This document shows, in pieces, positions 18,434 through 27,759 of a stretch of DNA of 64,000 nt (positions are counted from its first letter, which is position 1; every line of letters starts with the position of its first letter). A program made the position numbers and the translations under genes. Source of the DNA: Vreelandella massiliensis (GTDB lineage: Bacteria > Pseudomonadota > Gammaproteobacteria > Pseudomonadales > Halomonadaceae); assembly GCF_900155385.1 (NCBI RefSeq), contig NZ_LT699744.1, positions 956,875 to 1,020,874 on the forward strand, given 5' to 3'. Under the pieces are notes generated by a model. It worked only from the letters and a program-made list of their open reading frames with translations. It was not told where the DNA came from and ran no database searches.

Positions 18434-20158
18434 ATGCTCAAACGCTACTTTCCCATTCTGACTTGGCTTCCCCACTATCATCAGCGCTTGTTCGCGGCTG
18501 ACGCCTTGGCGGGGCTGATTGTCACCGTGATGGTGATTCCCCAGTCGCTTGCGTACGCGCTGCTCGCGGGGTTGCCCGCGGTCGTGGGCCTTTACGCCAG
18601 TATTCTGCCGCAGCTGATGTACTCCATGTTCGGCACAAGCCGCACCTTGGCGGTCGGCCCGGTCGCCATTATCGCGCTGATGACCGGTGCGGCGCTGTCG
18701 AGCATTGCAGCCCCGGGAAGTGCGGCCTACTTAGAAGCCGCCCTGGTGCTGTCGCTACTTTCCGGTGCCATGTTGGTGATCATGGGCTTGCTAAAAATGG
18801 GCTTTTTTAGCAATTTTTTAAGCCACCCGGTCATTTCCGGCTTTCTTACCGCGTCGGGTATACTCATCGCCGTCAGCCAGTTCAGCGCCCTTATTGGCGT
18901 TGAAAGCAGTGGCTTTACGCTTGTGGAGCGCCTCACGACGCTGCTCCCCAACCTCTCCGCCTTCAACATCCCCACCGCCCTGATAGGCATGGGCACGCTG
19001 CTTTTCTTGGTGTTGATGCGCCGCTACGGCAGAAAAAGCCTGCAGCGCTCAGGAGTCCCTTTTGCGCTAGCGGATCTGATCGCCAAGGCGGGCCCGGTAT
19101 TTGCCGTGATCACCACCACCTTGGCGACCTGGTATTGGCAGCTCGATGCCGCTGGCGTTGCCACGGTGGGCGTCATCCCAGCGGGCTTGCCTCCTTTAAG
19201 TCTCCCCTTTTCGGATGCCTCGCTGTGGCGCGCGTTACTGATCCCGGCGCTTTTGATCAGCTTGGTGGGGTTTGTCGAGTCGGTCTCCATGGGGCAGATG
19301 CTCGCCGCCAAGCGGCGCCAGCGTATTTCACCCAATCAAGAACTCATTGGCCTGGGCGCGGCGAACTTGGCCGCCGGGGTATCAAGCGGTATGCCAGTCA
19401 CCGGCGGGCTATCCCGCACGGTGATAAATTTTGATGCCGGCGCGCAAACCCCTGCCGCGGGGGCATTTGCCGCTTTGGGTATCGCGCTTGTCACCTTCGC
19501 GTTTACCGGCTGGCTCTACTATTTACCTATTGCGACGCTGGCGGCGACGATCACGGTTTCCATCCTAACGCTGGTGGATTACCCTACCTTGCGCCAAACA
19601 TGGCGCTATTCGCGCAGTGATTTTGCCGCCATGGCCATCACCATCCTACTCACCCTTGTCGAGGGTATTGAGGCGGGGATTATGGCGGGTATCTCGCTTT
19701 CGATTGCGCTGTTTCTCTACCGTACCAGCCGCCCTCATAGCGCTTTGGTCGGTCGCGTGCCGGAAACCGAGCATTTTCGTAATATCACCCGCCACGATGT
19801 GGAAACCGTGGACCACGTCGCGCTGCTGCGTATTGATGAGAGCCTCTATTTTGCCAATGCCCGCTATTTAGAGGACACGCTTTATAACCTGGTCGCGAGT
19901 CGTCCTGCCCTTGAGCATGTGGTGATTGTCTGCTCGGCGGTCAATTTGATTGATGCATCAGCGCTTGAAAGCCTGGAAGCCATCAATTCGCGCCTGAAAG
20001 ACTCCCACGTCACGCTACATTTGGCCGAAGTGAAAGGGCCCGTGATGGATAAGCTCAAACTGAGCGACTTACTTGAACAGCTCACCGGTCGCGTCTTTTT
20101 GAGCACTTACGCAGCGTGGCGAGAGCTTAGCCGCCCACCCGACCAATACGAGGAGTAA
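18434..20158 (+). CDS. SulP-family anion transporter with C-terminal STAS domain
   Basis: 574 residues. The SulP membrane domain begins LPHYHQRLFAADALAGLIVT and continues with MVIPQSLAYALLAGLPAVVGLYAS and GTSRTLAVGPVAI, then about ten to twelve helices. The STAS domain (about residues 445-560) includes LLRIDESLYFANARYLED and VVIVCSAVNLIDASALESLE. The substrate may be sulfate, bicarbonate or a dicarboxylate; the sequence does not decide. It lies only five bases before the MlaE-like gene, so the operon links it with lipid transport genes. Confidence 0.93.
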   Translation: MLKRYFPILTWLPHYHQRLFAADALAGLIVTVMVIPQSLAYALLAGLPAVVGLYASILPQLMYSMFGTSRTLAVGPVAIIALMTGAALSSIAAPGSAAYLEAALVLSLLSGAMLVIMGLLKMGFFSNFLSHPVISGFLTASGILIAVSQFSALIGVESSGFTLVERLTTLLPNLSAFNIPTALIGMGTLLFLVLMRRYGRKSLQRSGVPFALADLIAKAGPVFAVITTTLATWYWQLDAAGVATVGVIPAGLPPLSLPFSDASLWRALLIPALLISLVGFVESVSMGQMLAAKRRQRISPNQELIGLGAANLAAGVSSGMPVTGGLSRTVINFDAGAQTPAAGAFAALGIALVTFAFTGWLYYLPIATLAATITVSILTLVDYPTLRQTWRYSRSDFAAMAITILLTLVEGIEAGIMAGISLSIALFLYRTSRPHSALVGRVPETEHFRNITRHDVETVDHVALLRIDESLYFANARYLEDTLYNLVASRPALEHVVIVCSAVNLIDASALESLEAINSRLKDSHVTLHLAEVKGPVMDKLKLSDLLEQLTGRVFLSTYAAWRELSRPPDQYEE

Positions 20159-20163
20159 CATCC

Positions 20164-21288
20164 GTGAACGATAACTCCTCGACATCTGCCCAGATTGAGG
20201 CCGACGGCGAGCGGCTAGTGCTTGCCGGCGACTGGACGCTTGAGCACTTCTATCGCATTCAGCGTAAGCTAAAAAGCCTCGATCCAAGCCAATTTACCAC
20301 GCTCTGTTTCGATAACGTGACACGCCTTGATACCTCTGCGGCGCAATTGCTCGTCGAGTGGTTCGACCCTGCGCGCATGCATGAACTTTCATCGCAACTT
20401 CCCGCCAGCCGGCGCAGCCTGCTGTTAAGCGTGACCGAAGCCGTCCAGACCCAGCAACAAGACCCACCGCCCAAGGCCGACGCAAATACGCTAACTCAAG
20501 CGGTAGCGCTGCTGGGGCGGCATATGGAGTCGCTTTTTTTGCAGCAGAAGTACCTGCTCGCCTTTTTGGGCTTGGTGCTTTCGGCCCTGGCGCGCACGCT
20601 TTGGCGACCTAAACGCTGGCGCGTGACGGCAACGGTCTACCATATCCAGCAAACCGGGCTTAACGCGGTTCCTATCGTGGTACTGCTGACATTTATGGTG
20701 GGCGCGGTGGTCGCGTTTTTGGGCGCCACGGTGCTAGAAACGTTTGGCGCCACCATTTACACCGTGAATTTGGTCGCATTCGCGTTTTTGCGCGAGTTTG
20801 GTGTCATGCTTGCAGCTATTATGCTGGCCGGGCGCACCGCTAGCGCCTTTACCGCGCAACTGGGCTCCATGAAATCCAACGAAGAAGTGGATGCGCTTCA
20901 CACCCAAGGATTAGACCCGATTGAAGTGCTGGTTCTACCGCGCGTGATTGCGCTATGGGTGAGCCTTCCGCTACTGGCATTTATTGGCACGCTTAGTGGC
21001 ATATTCGGTGGCGCCGTGGTGAGCATGGTCGCGCTCGATATTCCGTTGGCCCAGTTCTTGCGCATTGTTGAGCGCGATATTGCCATTACGCATTTTTATG
21101 TGGGTATCGTTAAGGCCCCGGTATTCGCATTAGTCATTGCGCTTATTGGCTGTGCAGAAGGATTTAACGTCAGCGGCAGCGCCCAATCGGTAGGTGAGCA
21201 CACCACCTCAAGCGTGGTGCAGTCGATTTTCATGGTAATTTTGCTGGATGCGCTAGCCGCGCTCTACTTTATGGAGATGGGCTGGTGA
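20164..21288 (+). CDS. MlaE-like lipid ABC permease with N-terminal STAS domain
   Basis: 374 residues. Residues 1-100 form a STAS/MlaB-like domain (LVLAGDWTLEHFYRIQRKLK, TTLCFDNVTRLDTSAAQLLV). Residues ~115-374 are the MlaE/YrbE permease, with TGLNAVPIVVLLTFMVGAVV, FLREFGVMLAAIMLAGRTAS and AFTAQLGSMKSNEEVDAL. Such fused proteins act with an ATPase and an MCE protein in phospholipid or lipophile transport across the envelope. GTG start at 20164 behind GAGGAG with an eight-base gap. Its stop overlaps the next start as GTGA. Confidence 0.92.
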   Translation: MNDNSSTSAQIEADGERLVLAGDWTLEHFYRIQRKLKSLDPSQFTTLCFDNVTRLDTSAAQLLVEWFDPARMHELSSQLPASRRSLLLSVTEAVQTQQQDPPPKADANTLTQAVALLGRHMESLFLQQKYLLAFLGLVLSALARTLWRPKRWRVTATVYHIQQTGLNAVPIVVLLTFMVGAVVAFLGATVLETFGATIYTVNLVAFAFLREFGVMLAAIMLAGRTASAFTAQLGSMKSNEEVDALHTQGLDPIEVLVLPRVIALWVSLPLLAFIGTLSGIFGGAVVSMVALDIPLAQFLRIVERDIAITHFYVGIVKAPVFALVIALIGCAEGFNVSGSAQSVGEHTTSSVVQSIFMVILLDALAALYFMEMGW

Positions 21289-22064
21289 GTGATGAGGACG
21301 TCATTGACATTAGGCACTTAGAAAACCGCTTTGGCACGCATGTCGTGCATCAAGACCTGAACTTGACCCTAAAACGCGGTGAAATTCTGGGCGTGGTGGG
21401 AGGCTCGGGGAGCGGAAAATCGGTACTCATGCGCAGCATCGTGGGGCTTAAACCGATTGACGCCGGTGAGATACACGTTTTTGGGCACTCTTTAGACGCG
21501 CTAAGCGCCACGCAACGCGCGGCCATGGAACGCCGCTTTGGGGTGCTATTTCAACAAGGGGCGTTATATAGCTCATTGAACCTGCAGGAGAATATCGCCC
21601 TGCCCCTGGTGGAGCATACACCGCTCTCGCGCCAAGACGCCGAACACATCGCCCGCATGAAACTCGCCCTCGTGGGACTAAGCCCCAGTGTGGCAAAGCA
21701 AATGCCTGCCTCGCTTTCTGGGGGCATGATTAAGCGGGCTGCGCTCGCCCGGGCACTCGCACTCGACCCAGATGTGCTCTTTTTGGATGAACCCACCGCG
21801 GGGCTTGATCCCATCGGGGCGGCCAAGTTCGACCAGCTGCTGCTGACGCTTCGCGACGCGCTGGGATTTTGTGTCTTTCTCGTGACCCACGATCTCGATA
21901 CCCTCTATACCACGTGCGACCGCGTCGCCGTGCTATCGCAAAAGCGCGTGCTGGTGGCCGATACCCTCGAGAACGTGGCCGCCACTGACGATGAATGGGT
22001 CCATGACTACTTTCATGGCCCACGCGGGCGCGCGGCCAAGGCTGCTGCCGAGGAGGCAAATTAA
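21285..22064 (+). CDS. MlaF-like ABC ATPase
   Basis: A 259-residue ATPase of the Mla/Ttg2A type. Walker A GGSGSGKSVLMRSIVGLKP, Q-loop FGVLFQQGALYSSLNLQENI, signature LSGGMIKRAALARALALDPD, Walker B VLFLDEPTAGLDPI and H-loop LVTHDLDTL. The GGMxKR form of the signature is typical of MCE-linked ATPases. GTG start overlaps the permease stop, and its TAA overlaps the ATG of the MCE gene (TAATG). Confidence 0.94.
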   Translation: MSDEDVIDIRHLENRFGTHVVHQDLNLTLKRGEILGVVGGSGSGKSVLMRSIVGLKPIDAGEIHVFGHSLDALSATQRAAMERRFGVLFQQGALYSSLNLQENIALPLVEHTPLSRQDAEHIARMKLALVGLSPSVAKQMPASLSGGMIKRAALARALALDPDVLFLDEPTAGLDPIGAAKFDQLLLTLRDALGFCVFLVTHDLDTLYTTCDRVAVLSQKRVLVADTLENVAATDDEWVHDYFHGPRGRAAKAAAEEAN

Positions 22065-23014
22065 TGGAAACGCGTGCTCATCACGTCGTGATTGGCCTTT
22101 TCACCCTGCTGACGCTAACGGCGGCGGTGCTGTTTTCGCTGTGGATGACGAAAGCGAGCCTAGAACGGGAATATCAGCACGTTGAAGTGGTCTTCCATCG
22201 CGCGGTTAGCGGTTTAAGTGTCGGAAGCCGCGTCGAGTACAGCGGCATCGACGTGGGTGATGTCGTTAATATGCGCCTAAACCCCGAGGATCCACGCGAA
22301 GTGTTAGCCCTTATACGCGTTGAGGCCGGCGTGCCGATTAAGGAAGACACGCGCGCGCGGTTGGGGCTTGCCAATATCACCGGCAGCATGACCTTACAGC
22401 TTTACGGTGGCACCCCAGAGAGCCCGCTATTGACCTCATCCGACGGCAGCCCGCCGCAAATTCTCGCCGAACCTTCGCCGCTTTACTCGCTTTTATCGGA
22501 CGGCGAAGCCATCGTCAGCAATGCGAGTCAGTTACTCAGCAATCTCAACACACTCTTTGAAGAAGAGAGCACGGAACGTATCAGCCGTATTATCGCCAAT
22601 GTGGAATCCATCAGCGCAGGATTAGCCGGCCAGCAGCAACAGTTTGAGCGCAGCATGCAAGCGTTCTCCGGCCTCACGCAAGAAGCCCGCGCGACGCTGG
22701 AAAGCCTTAATTCACTCAACCAAGAAGCCAACCGTCTGCTCACAAATGAGGGCAACGAACTCGTCGTCTCCTCTACCCGCGCCGCCGATTCGCTGAACCA
22801 AGTCTCGCAGCGTCTAAGCGTTCTCATCGAGACCAATGCCCCGACGCTTGAAACCACGCTGGAGAGTGCCGCTGCCGGCGCCCAATCACTGGCACCGGCG
22901 CTCGACGAGCTACGCAAGACCCTCAATAACATTAATCGCGTCACCCGACGCCTAGAGGAGAACCCACAAGAGTTTCTCTTCGGCGGCGAAACCGTTCAGG
23001 AGTTCCGGCCATGA
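22064..23014 (+). CDS. MlaD/MCE-family substrate-binding protein
   Basis: 316 residues with one N-terminal membrane anchor (VVIGLFTLLTLTAAVLFSLWM) and one MCE domain (about residues 40-120: YQHVEVVFHRAVSGLSVGSRVEYSG..., ending in GSMTLQLYGG). The remainder is largely alpha-helical and Gln/Ser/Asn-rich, as expected for the coiled bundle that forms the periplasmic channel. It partners the preceding permease and ATPase. Coupled by ATGA to the next lipoprotein gene. Confidence 0.92.
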   Translation: METRAHHVVIGLFTLLTLTAAVLFSLWMTKASLEREYQHVEVVFHRAVSGLSVGSRVEYSGIDVGDVVNMRLNPEDPREVLALIRVEAGVPIKEDTRARLGLANITGSMTLQLYGGTPESPLLTSSDGSPPQILAEPSPLYSLLSDGEAIVSNASQLLSNLNTLFEEESTERISRIIANVESISAGLAGQQQQFERSMQAFSGLTQEARATLESLNSLNQEANRLLTNEGNELVVSSTRAADSLNQVSQRLSVLIETNAPTLETTLESAAAGAQSLAPALDELRKTLNNINRVTRRLEENPQEFLFGGETVQEFRP

Positions 23015-23622
23015 GACACCCCGCTGCCCTTAAACCGATCGCGTTGCTGCTGCTGATCATGCTACTCACCAGCGGCTGTTCGGTGCTGCCTGAGAATACC
23101 CCGAATCAGCTTTACCGCCTTCCTGCCCCGGAGATGTTGGCAACTAATGCCCCACCGCAGCCGGTAACACTCAGCGTTCAGCCCCCCCAAGCCGGGAGAC
23201 TTGTGGGCAGCGACCGTATTGTGGTGTGGCCCGGTGGCAATCAAGTAAGCGTTTACGGCGACGCGCGCTGGTACGATAACGCCCCGGCGATGCTGCAAAG
23301 CACATGGATCGATGCCCTTCAGCAAAGCGGAATTGTCCGCCATGTTAGCGCTGACCGCCAAGGCGCGGATTACCGCCTCACCAGCGAATTAAGGGACTTT
23401 CACATCGCCTATACACAAGGCACCCCCCAGGCGGTGATGCGCGTTGATGCGGTGCTACAAGACGCGGCCAGCGGTGAGCGTCTTGCCACCACGCAGCTTA
23501 GCGCCTCACAAGTATCCGAGAGCGAGAAAATCGAGGCTGTGGTGAATGCGCTGGGCGCGACGAATCAACAGATCAGCCAAGCGCTGATTGAGTGGTTACA
23601 GCTCACCCTGCTTGAGCGCTAA
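23011..23622 (+). CDS. ABC-type transport auxiliary lipoprotein (PqiC-like)
   Basis: A 203-residue outer-membrane lipoprotein candidate. The signal peptide ends in the lipobox LLTSGCS. The body matches the ABC-transport auxiliary component family seen at the end of MCE operons (DRIVVWPGGNQVSVYGDARWYDNAPAMLQ, YRLTSELRDFHI). It probably connects the MCE channel with the outer membrane. Its TAA overlaps by four bases the stop end of the convergent kinase-like gene. Confidence 0.9.
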   Translation: MRHPAALKPIALLLLIMLLTSGCSVLPENTPNQLYRLPAPEMLATNAPPQPVTLSVQPPQAGRLVGSDRIVVWPGGNQVSVYGDARWYDNAPAMLQSTWIDALQQSGIVRHVSADRQGADYRLTSELRDFHIAYTQGTPQAVMRVDAVLQDAASGERLATTQLSASQVSESEKIEAVVNALGATNQQISQALIEWLQLTLLER

Positions 23623-25463
23623 ACACTGCCGGAAAAACGGCGCGGGTCGCGGGGGTAAAAGCGCTCCGGCTGGCAGGCCAGATGGGTAAAGGCGCGGGTA
23701 TCTTTATAGGGCATCTTCATATACCCCGATACCCCCAAGCCTTCAATCTCGGGAACAGCGGCGAGAATCACCGCGAGCTGGCGCTGAAACTCAGCCTCTT
23801 GATGGGCATCGAGCAACCGGTAGTAACTGTGAATTTTAAGATGCAACGGCAGCGCCTCGAAGATAATCATGCCGGTGTGATGAATCGCATTGAGCCGTTC
23901 CAGGGCTTCGATAATGGAGGCTGGCAGGCTCAGAAGCTCTTCTGGATCGGGGCCGTCTTCAAAGTAGCTGTGCTGCCGGGAGCGATCCTCTACCTCGGGT
24001 AGGTCACTGACTTCGTAGGGGATCGTCATCATCGGCTCGGGATAGAAAGACTCGTTGGGCGATACGCGGTCGAGGTGAAGCGTCTTGCGCGCATCGAACA
24101 GGCAGCTTTTAAAGACCCCTTGGCGATGAATGGCACGCGCTAGATGCACCATGTTATTCACCGCTTGGGTAAAAGCCGGTTTTAGCGCCGGGTCGTGCAG
24201 GTTAAGTGAGGAGTCGATATACACCCCGTCGCGCTCCCAGCGCACCGCCAAGCCCCCCACCGCCGGGTATTTGCCCAGTCGGCTGACCGAGGCCAGAAAC
24301 GCTTTTTCGGTTTCCCCCATGCCCTGCATAAACTGTTTATAGTAGCGATCAAGCTGCACGTCATTGACATCGTTGAGGGTTTCGACGACGTTTGCTTCCC
24401 GCAAGAACGATTTACGCGAGCTATACACCACGGTATCAATCTCGCGCTCGCTCGGCCGCGCCCATACGGGAATCAGCGGCGCCGGTTCCGGCGACGGCAA
24501 ATCGAGCATGACGAGCTTGGCCAAACGCGGCATGGCGTTTAAAAAGTGATCCCCCGCGCGGTGTCGTACGGCGGGATCAAGATCCAGCATACCATCCAGG
24601 GTACGGGCAAACTCCATGGGAAGCCCTAGCGACGTGGCGGGAATGGCACGACAGCCAAACCGGCACGACTGCGCCGACGCCAGGGCATAAAGTGTACCCG
24701 CCGCCCCCTGTTCATCGAAACGCGGAGATGAAAGCGCCCCGTTAAGCTGCTCTTCCCCGATAAAGTAGACATCGCCCAGCCGGGCATTGGTCTGCTGCAA
24801 GTCCGAGGACATGAGCTCCATCACGCTGGTGGCGACAAACTGTAACTCGGCATCAAGCTGGGCAAAGACCGACGAACCCCAGTCGATCAGGGCGATATCT
24901 TCATGCTCAGGGTCAAAGACCAAGTTGGACGGCTTGATGTCACCATGCACGACGGGGCGCGCTTGTGGACCCGATTCACGCCGCAGCGCCTTGAGAATCT
25001 CCGCTAGCTGGGCGGCAATACGCACGATCAAGCGCGGCGAAAGCCTCCCTTCACGCAGCGAAACTTCCTCAAGGTTCCAGCCGGGAGCGCGCTCCATGGC
25101 CAAAATCGACTGGCCGTGCACGCGCTGGTACGCTTCCAGCGCCGGGATGCGCGGATGCGCCACCTGCTCTAGCATGAACGCCTCCTCTTCGAGGCGCTCC
25201 TGCAGGTGAGTTGGCAGCGTAATCCGCGAAAACTTGAACACCAGATCGCGCGGAGAACCTCCTGGTGGTGGCGCCGTTCGGCCGGCAAACACAAAACCGT
25301 AAGCGCCTTTGCCAATCAGCTTGATATCGCGATAACCCAGCTGCGATAGCTGAGTCTGGCACAGCGCCACCCACTCTTTTAGCTTGCGCGCATCCTGGTG
25401 GCTAAGCAGGTAGATCGACTGATCTTCCGGGATGTAGAACTGCTGCAAGGGCGCGTCAGCCAT
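23619..25463 (-). CDS. Serine/threonine protein-kinase-like protein, last gene of the 2-oxoacid dehydrogenase operon
   Basis: 614 residues from ATG 25463, which has AGGAG six bases upstream; a longer frame to 25538 overlaps the E2 gene. The N-terminal 300 residues are a Hanks-type kinase fold: glycine loop GKGAYGFV (51-58), invariant-Lys position LVFKFSR (Lys77), helix-C glutamates LEEEAFMLEQ, catalytic loop VHGDIKPSNLVF (Asp175, Lys177, Asn180) and metal-binding ALIDWGSS (Asp194, DWG in place of DFG). All catalytic positions look intact. Residues 300-614 show no family that I recognise and no membrane segment. It starts 23 bases after the E2 gene on the same strand. Confidence 0.8.
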   Translation of the reverse strand: MADAPLQQFYIPEDQSIYLLSHQDARKLKEWVALCQTQLSQLGYRDIKLIGKGAYGFVFAGRTAPPPGGSPRDLVFKFSRITLPTHLQERLEEEAFMLEQVAHPRIPALEAYQRVHGQSILAMERAPGWNLEEVSLREGRLSPRLIVRIAAQLAEILKALRRESGPQARPVVHGDIKPSNLVFDPEHEDIALIDWGSSVFAQLDAELQFVATSVMELMSSDLQQTNARLGDVYFIGEEQLNGALSSPRFDEQGAAGTLYALASAQSCRFGCRAIPATSLGLPMEFARTLDGMLDLDPAVRHRAGDHFLNAMPRLAKLVMLDLPSPEPAPLIPVWARPSEREIDTVVYSSRKSFLREANVVETLNDVNDVQLDRYYKQFMQGMGETEKAFLASVSRLGKYPAVGGLAVRWERDGVYIDSSLNLHDPALKPAFTQAVNNMVHLARAIHRQGVFKSCLFDARKTLHLDRVSPNESFYPEPMMTIPYEVSDLPEVEDRSRQHSYFEDGPDPEELLSLPASIIEALERLNAIHHTGMIIFEALPLHLKIHSYYRLLDAHQEAEFQRQLAVILAAVPEIEGLGVSGYMKMPYKDTRAFTHLACQPERFYPRDPRRFSGSV

Positions 25464-25486
25464 AGCAGGCTCCTGCTCCGTCGACG

Positions 25487-26749
25487 CTAGCGCAGCTGCA
25501 ACAGCATCGTCTCGGGGGCTTCCAGGTAGGCCTTCCACTGGTTGCAGAAGCGCGCAATCGTGCCACCATCAATAAAGCGGTGGTCCCCGGCCCAGGTCAC
25601 GGTCAGAATCGCCCGCCGCGTGACATTGCCGGCAGCATCAAAGCGCGGCAGCCACTGGGTTTTGCCGATCGCCACAATCGCGGCTTCAGGGGCGTTAATG
25701 ATCGGCGCCGCGTAGGTGCCGCCCATGGCGCCAATATTGGAGATGGTGATGGTGCCGCCCTTGAGGTCGGCCTGCTCAACCCGCCCTTCACGCGCGGCCT
25801 GGGTCAGACGACCGACTTCACCGGCAACTTCCAACACCGACAGCGCGCCAACGTTTTTCACGTTGGGCACCAAAAGGCCGACCTTACTGTCCACAGCCAT
25901 GCCGATATTGCACTCAGGGTAGTAGGCAAGCTCGGTGGCCTCGGCGTTGAGCTGGGCATTGAGAATGGGGTACTCCGCCACGGCCATCGCCATCGCTTTC
26001 ATGAAAAACGGCATCAGTGTCAGCCGCTCGCCCATTGCCTCAGCCTGGGGCTTTAAGCGCTCGCGCAGGGCAAGCAACTCGGTCACATCAAGCTCTTCGC
26101 CATACTGGAAATGCGGGATCGTGGTGGCCGACGTCACCATCTGCTTGGCCATGGCGGCGCGCACGCCGCGCAGCGGCTCGACGCGCGGCGCCTGCGGTGA
26201 CGCCGGTGTCGTCGCGATTTTTGCCGGCGCTTCCAGGTAGGCAAGGACATCCTCTTTCAGCACACGCCCGTCTTTGCCTGAACCGGCAATCGCCGCTAAA
26301 TCCAGCCCGTGCTCACGGACCAGCCGGCGAACGGCGGGGCTTGCCGGCGTTTTGCCGTATGCGCCCGCTCCCTTGGCGGCCGTATCAGCGCTTTCGCTCT
26401 TAGCTGCGCTTTGGGGCGCTGGGGCCTCGCTGGGCTTAGCGGGCGCGCTTTCCTGCTCCCCTTTTTCGCGCGACGCTTCAGCGTTATCGGATACCTCGGA
26501 TGCCGCCGCCTCGCCTTGAGCCTGATAGGCATAAAGCGGCGCGTGCACCTTGGCAATTTGCCCCTGCGGTACGTAAAGCTTGGTCACCACGCCTGCCTCT
26601 GGCGCGGTAATTTCGACCAGCGCTTTGTCGGTCATGACCTCCACAACCGGCTGGTCTTCCTCAATGGTGTCACCTTCGGCGACGCGCCACTCGACTACTT
26701 CGCACTCGACAATGCCTTCGCCGATATCCGGTAGCATGAACTCGCTCAT
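25487..26749 (-). CDS. bkdB: Branched-chain 2-oxoacid dehydrogenase E2 (dihydrolipoyl acyltransferase)
   Basis: 420 residues: one lipoyl domain (1-78) with the lipoyl Lys42 in EVMTDKALVEI, a Glu/Ala/Pro/Ser/Lys-rich linker, the E1/E3-binding domain (about 130-170, SPAVRRLVREHGLDLAAIAG), a second linker and the catalytic domain ending in the HxxxD motif DHRFIDGG (His390, Asp394). It transfers acyl groups to CoA. E1 alpha and E1 beta lie just upstream and resemble the branched-chain type most closely. No E3 gene is present in the window, so a shared lipoamide dehydrogenase must be encoded elsewhere. Confidence 0.9.
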   Translation of the reverse strand: MSEFMLPDIGEGIVECEVVEWRVAEGDTIEEDQPVVEVMTDKALVEITAPEAGVVTKLYVPQGQIAKVHAPLYAYQAQGEAAASEVSDNAEASREKGEQESAPAKPSEAPAPQSAAKSESADTAAKGAGAYGKTPASPAVRRLVREHGLDLAAIAGSGKDGRVLKEDVLAYLEAPAKIATTPASPQAPRVEPLRGVRAAMAKQMVTSATTIPHFQYGEELDVTELLALRERLKPQAEAMGERLTLMPFFMKAMAMAVAEYPILNAQLNAEATELAYYPECNIGMAVDSKVGLLVPNVKNVGALSVLEVAGEVGRLTQAAREGRVEQADLKGGTITISNIGAMGGTYAAPIINAPEAAIVAIGKTQWLPRFDAAGNVTRRAILTVTWAGDHRFIDGGTIARFCNQWKAYLEAPETMLLQLR

Positions 26750-26780
26750 TACTGTCTCCTCGTGCCCACGTCAATCGGCA

Positions 26781-27758
26781 TTAAAAGTTAACGCTTCGTT
26801 GAATCGCTGCAAAAATTTTCAGGTGATCGGGGAAGTACTCTTTTTCCAAGGTCAGTGGGAAAGGCGTATCCAGCCCCGTCACCCGTTCAATGGGCGACTC
26901 TAAATAGAGGAAACAGCGCTCTTGAATCGTGGCGGCAATTTCGCCAGCAAAGCCACCGGTGAGCGGTGCTTCATGGGTAATAACCAAACGGCCGGTCTTG
27001 AGCACCGATTCTGCCACCGTGTCGGCATCCCAAGGCAAGAGGCTTCTGAGATCAATCACTTCACAGGCAATGCCGGCTTCTTCGGCGAGCGCCACGGCTT
27101 TATCAATCGTCTCCATCTGCGCGCCCCAGCCCACGATGGTGACATCGCTGCCTTCCTTGGTAATTTCCGCCTCGCCGATCGGCAGCTGGTAATCCTCCTC
27201 AGGCACTTCGCCGGTGGAGGCGCGATACAGACGCTTAGGCTCGAAAAAGATCACCGGGTCGGGGTCACGGATTGCCGCCAGCAGCAGGCCTTTGGCTTGA
27301 TAGGGGTTACGCGGCATTACCACTTTCAAACCAGGCGTATGGGTAAAATACGCCTCGGGGGACTGTGAGTGGTAAAGGCCACCGTGGATACCGCCACCAT
27401 AAGGGGTACGAATGGTTAAGCCGCCAACGTTAAACAAATCCCCGGAACGATAGCGAAACTTTGCGGTTTCGTTGACGATCTGGTCGAACGCCGGAAAGAT
27501 GTAGTCGGCAAACTGGATCTCGGCGACCGGCACCCCGCCTTGGGCGGCCAAGCCGTTGGCAAAGCCAATAATGCCTTGCTCAACCAAGGGCGTATTAAAG
27601 CAGCGCGCCTTGCCGTACTTCTCCTGCAAGTGGCTCGTGGCGCGGAAGACACCGCCAAAAACGCCGACATCTTCGCCAAAACAGACGACTTTTTCGTCCT
27701 CCGCCATGGCGATATCCAAGGCGTTATTGATCGCTTGAAGCATATTCAGAGTCGGCAT
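26781..27758 (-). CDS. bkdA2: 2-oxoisovalerate dehydrogenase E1 beta subunit
   Basis: 325 residues from ATG 27758 behind GGGGAG ([15 protein letters not shown]). An earlier in-frame ATG at 27797 lies inside the E1 alpha gene. Recognisable stretches are [55 protein letters not shown] and [17 protein letters not shown]. It forms the alpha2beta2 thiamine-dependent component with the preceding gene, whose TAA lies one base away from this ATG. Confidence 0.93.
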   Translation of the reverse strand: MPTLNMLQAINNALDIAMAEDEKVVCFGEDVGVFGGVFRATSHLQEKYGKARCFNTPLVEQGIIGFANGLAAQGGVPVAEIQFADYIFPAFDQIVNETAKFRYRSGDLFNVGGLTIRTPYGGGIHGGLYHSQSPEAYFTHTPGLKVVMPRNPYQAKGLLLAAIRDPDPVIFFEPKRLYRASTGEVPEEDYQLPIGEAEITKEGSDVTIVGWGAQMETIDKAVALAEEAGIACEVIDLRSLLPWDADTVAESVLKTGRLVITHEAPLTGGFAGEIAATIQERCFLYLESPIERVTGLDTPFPLTLEKEYFPDHLKIFAAIQRSVNF

Positions 27759-27759
27759 G

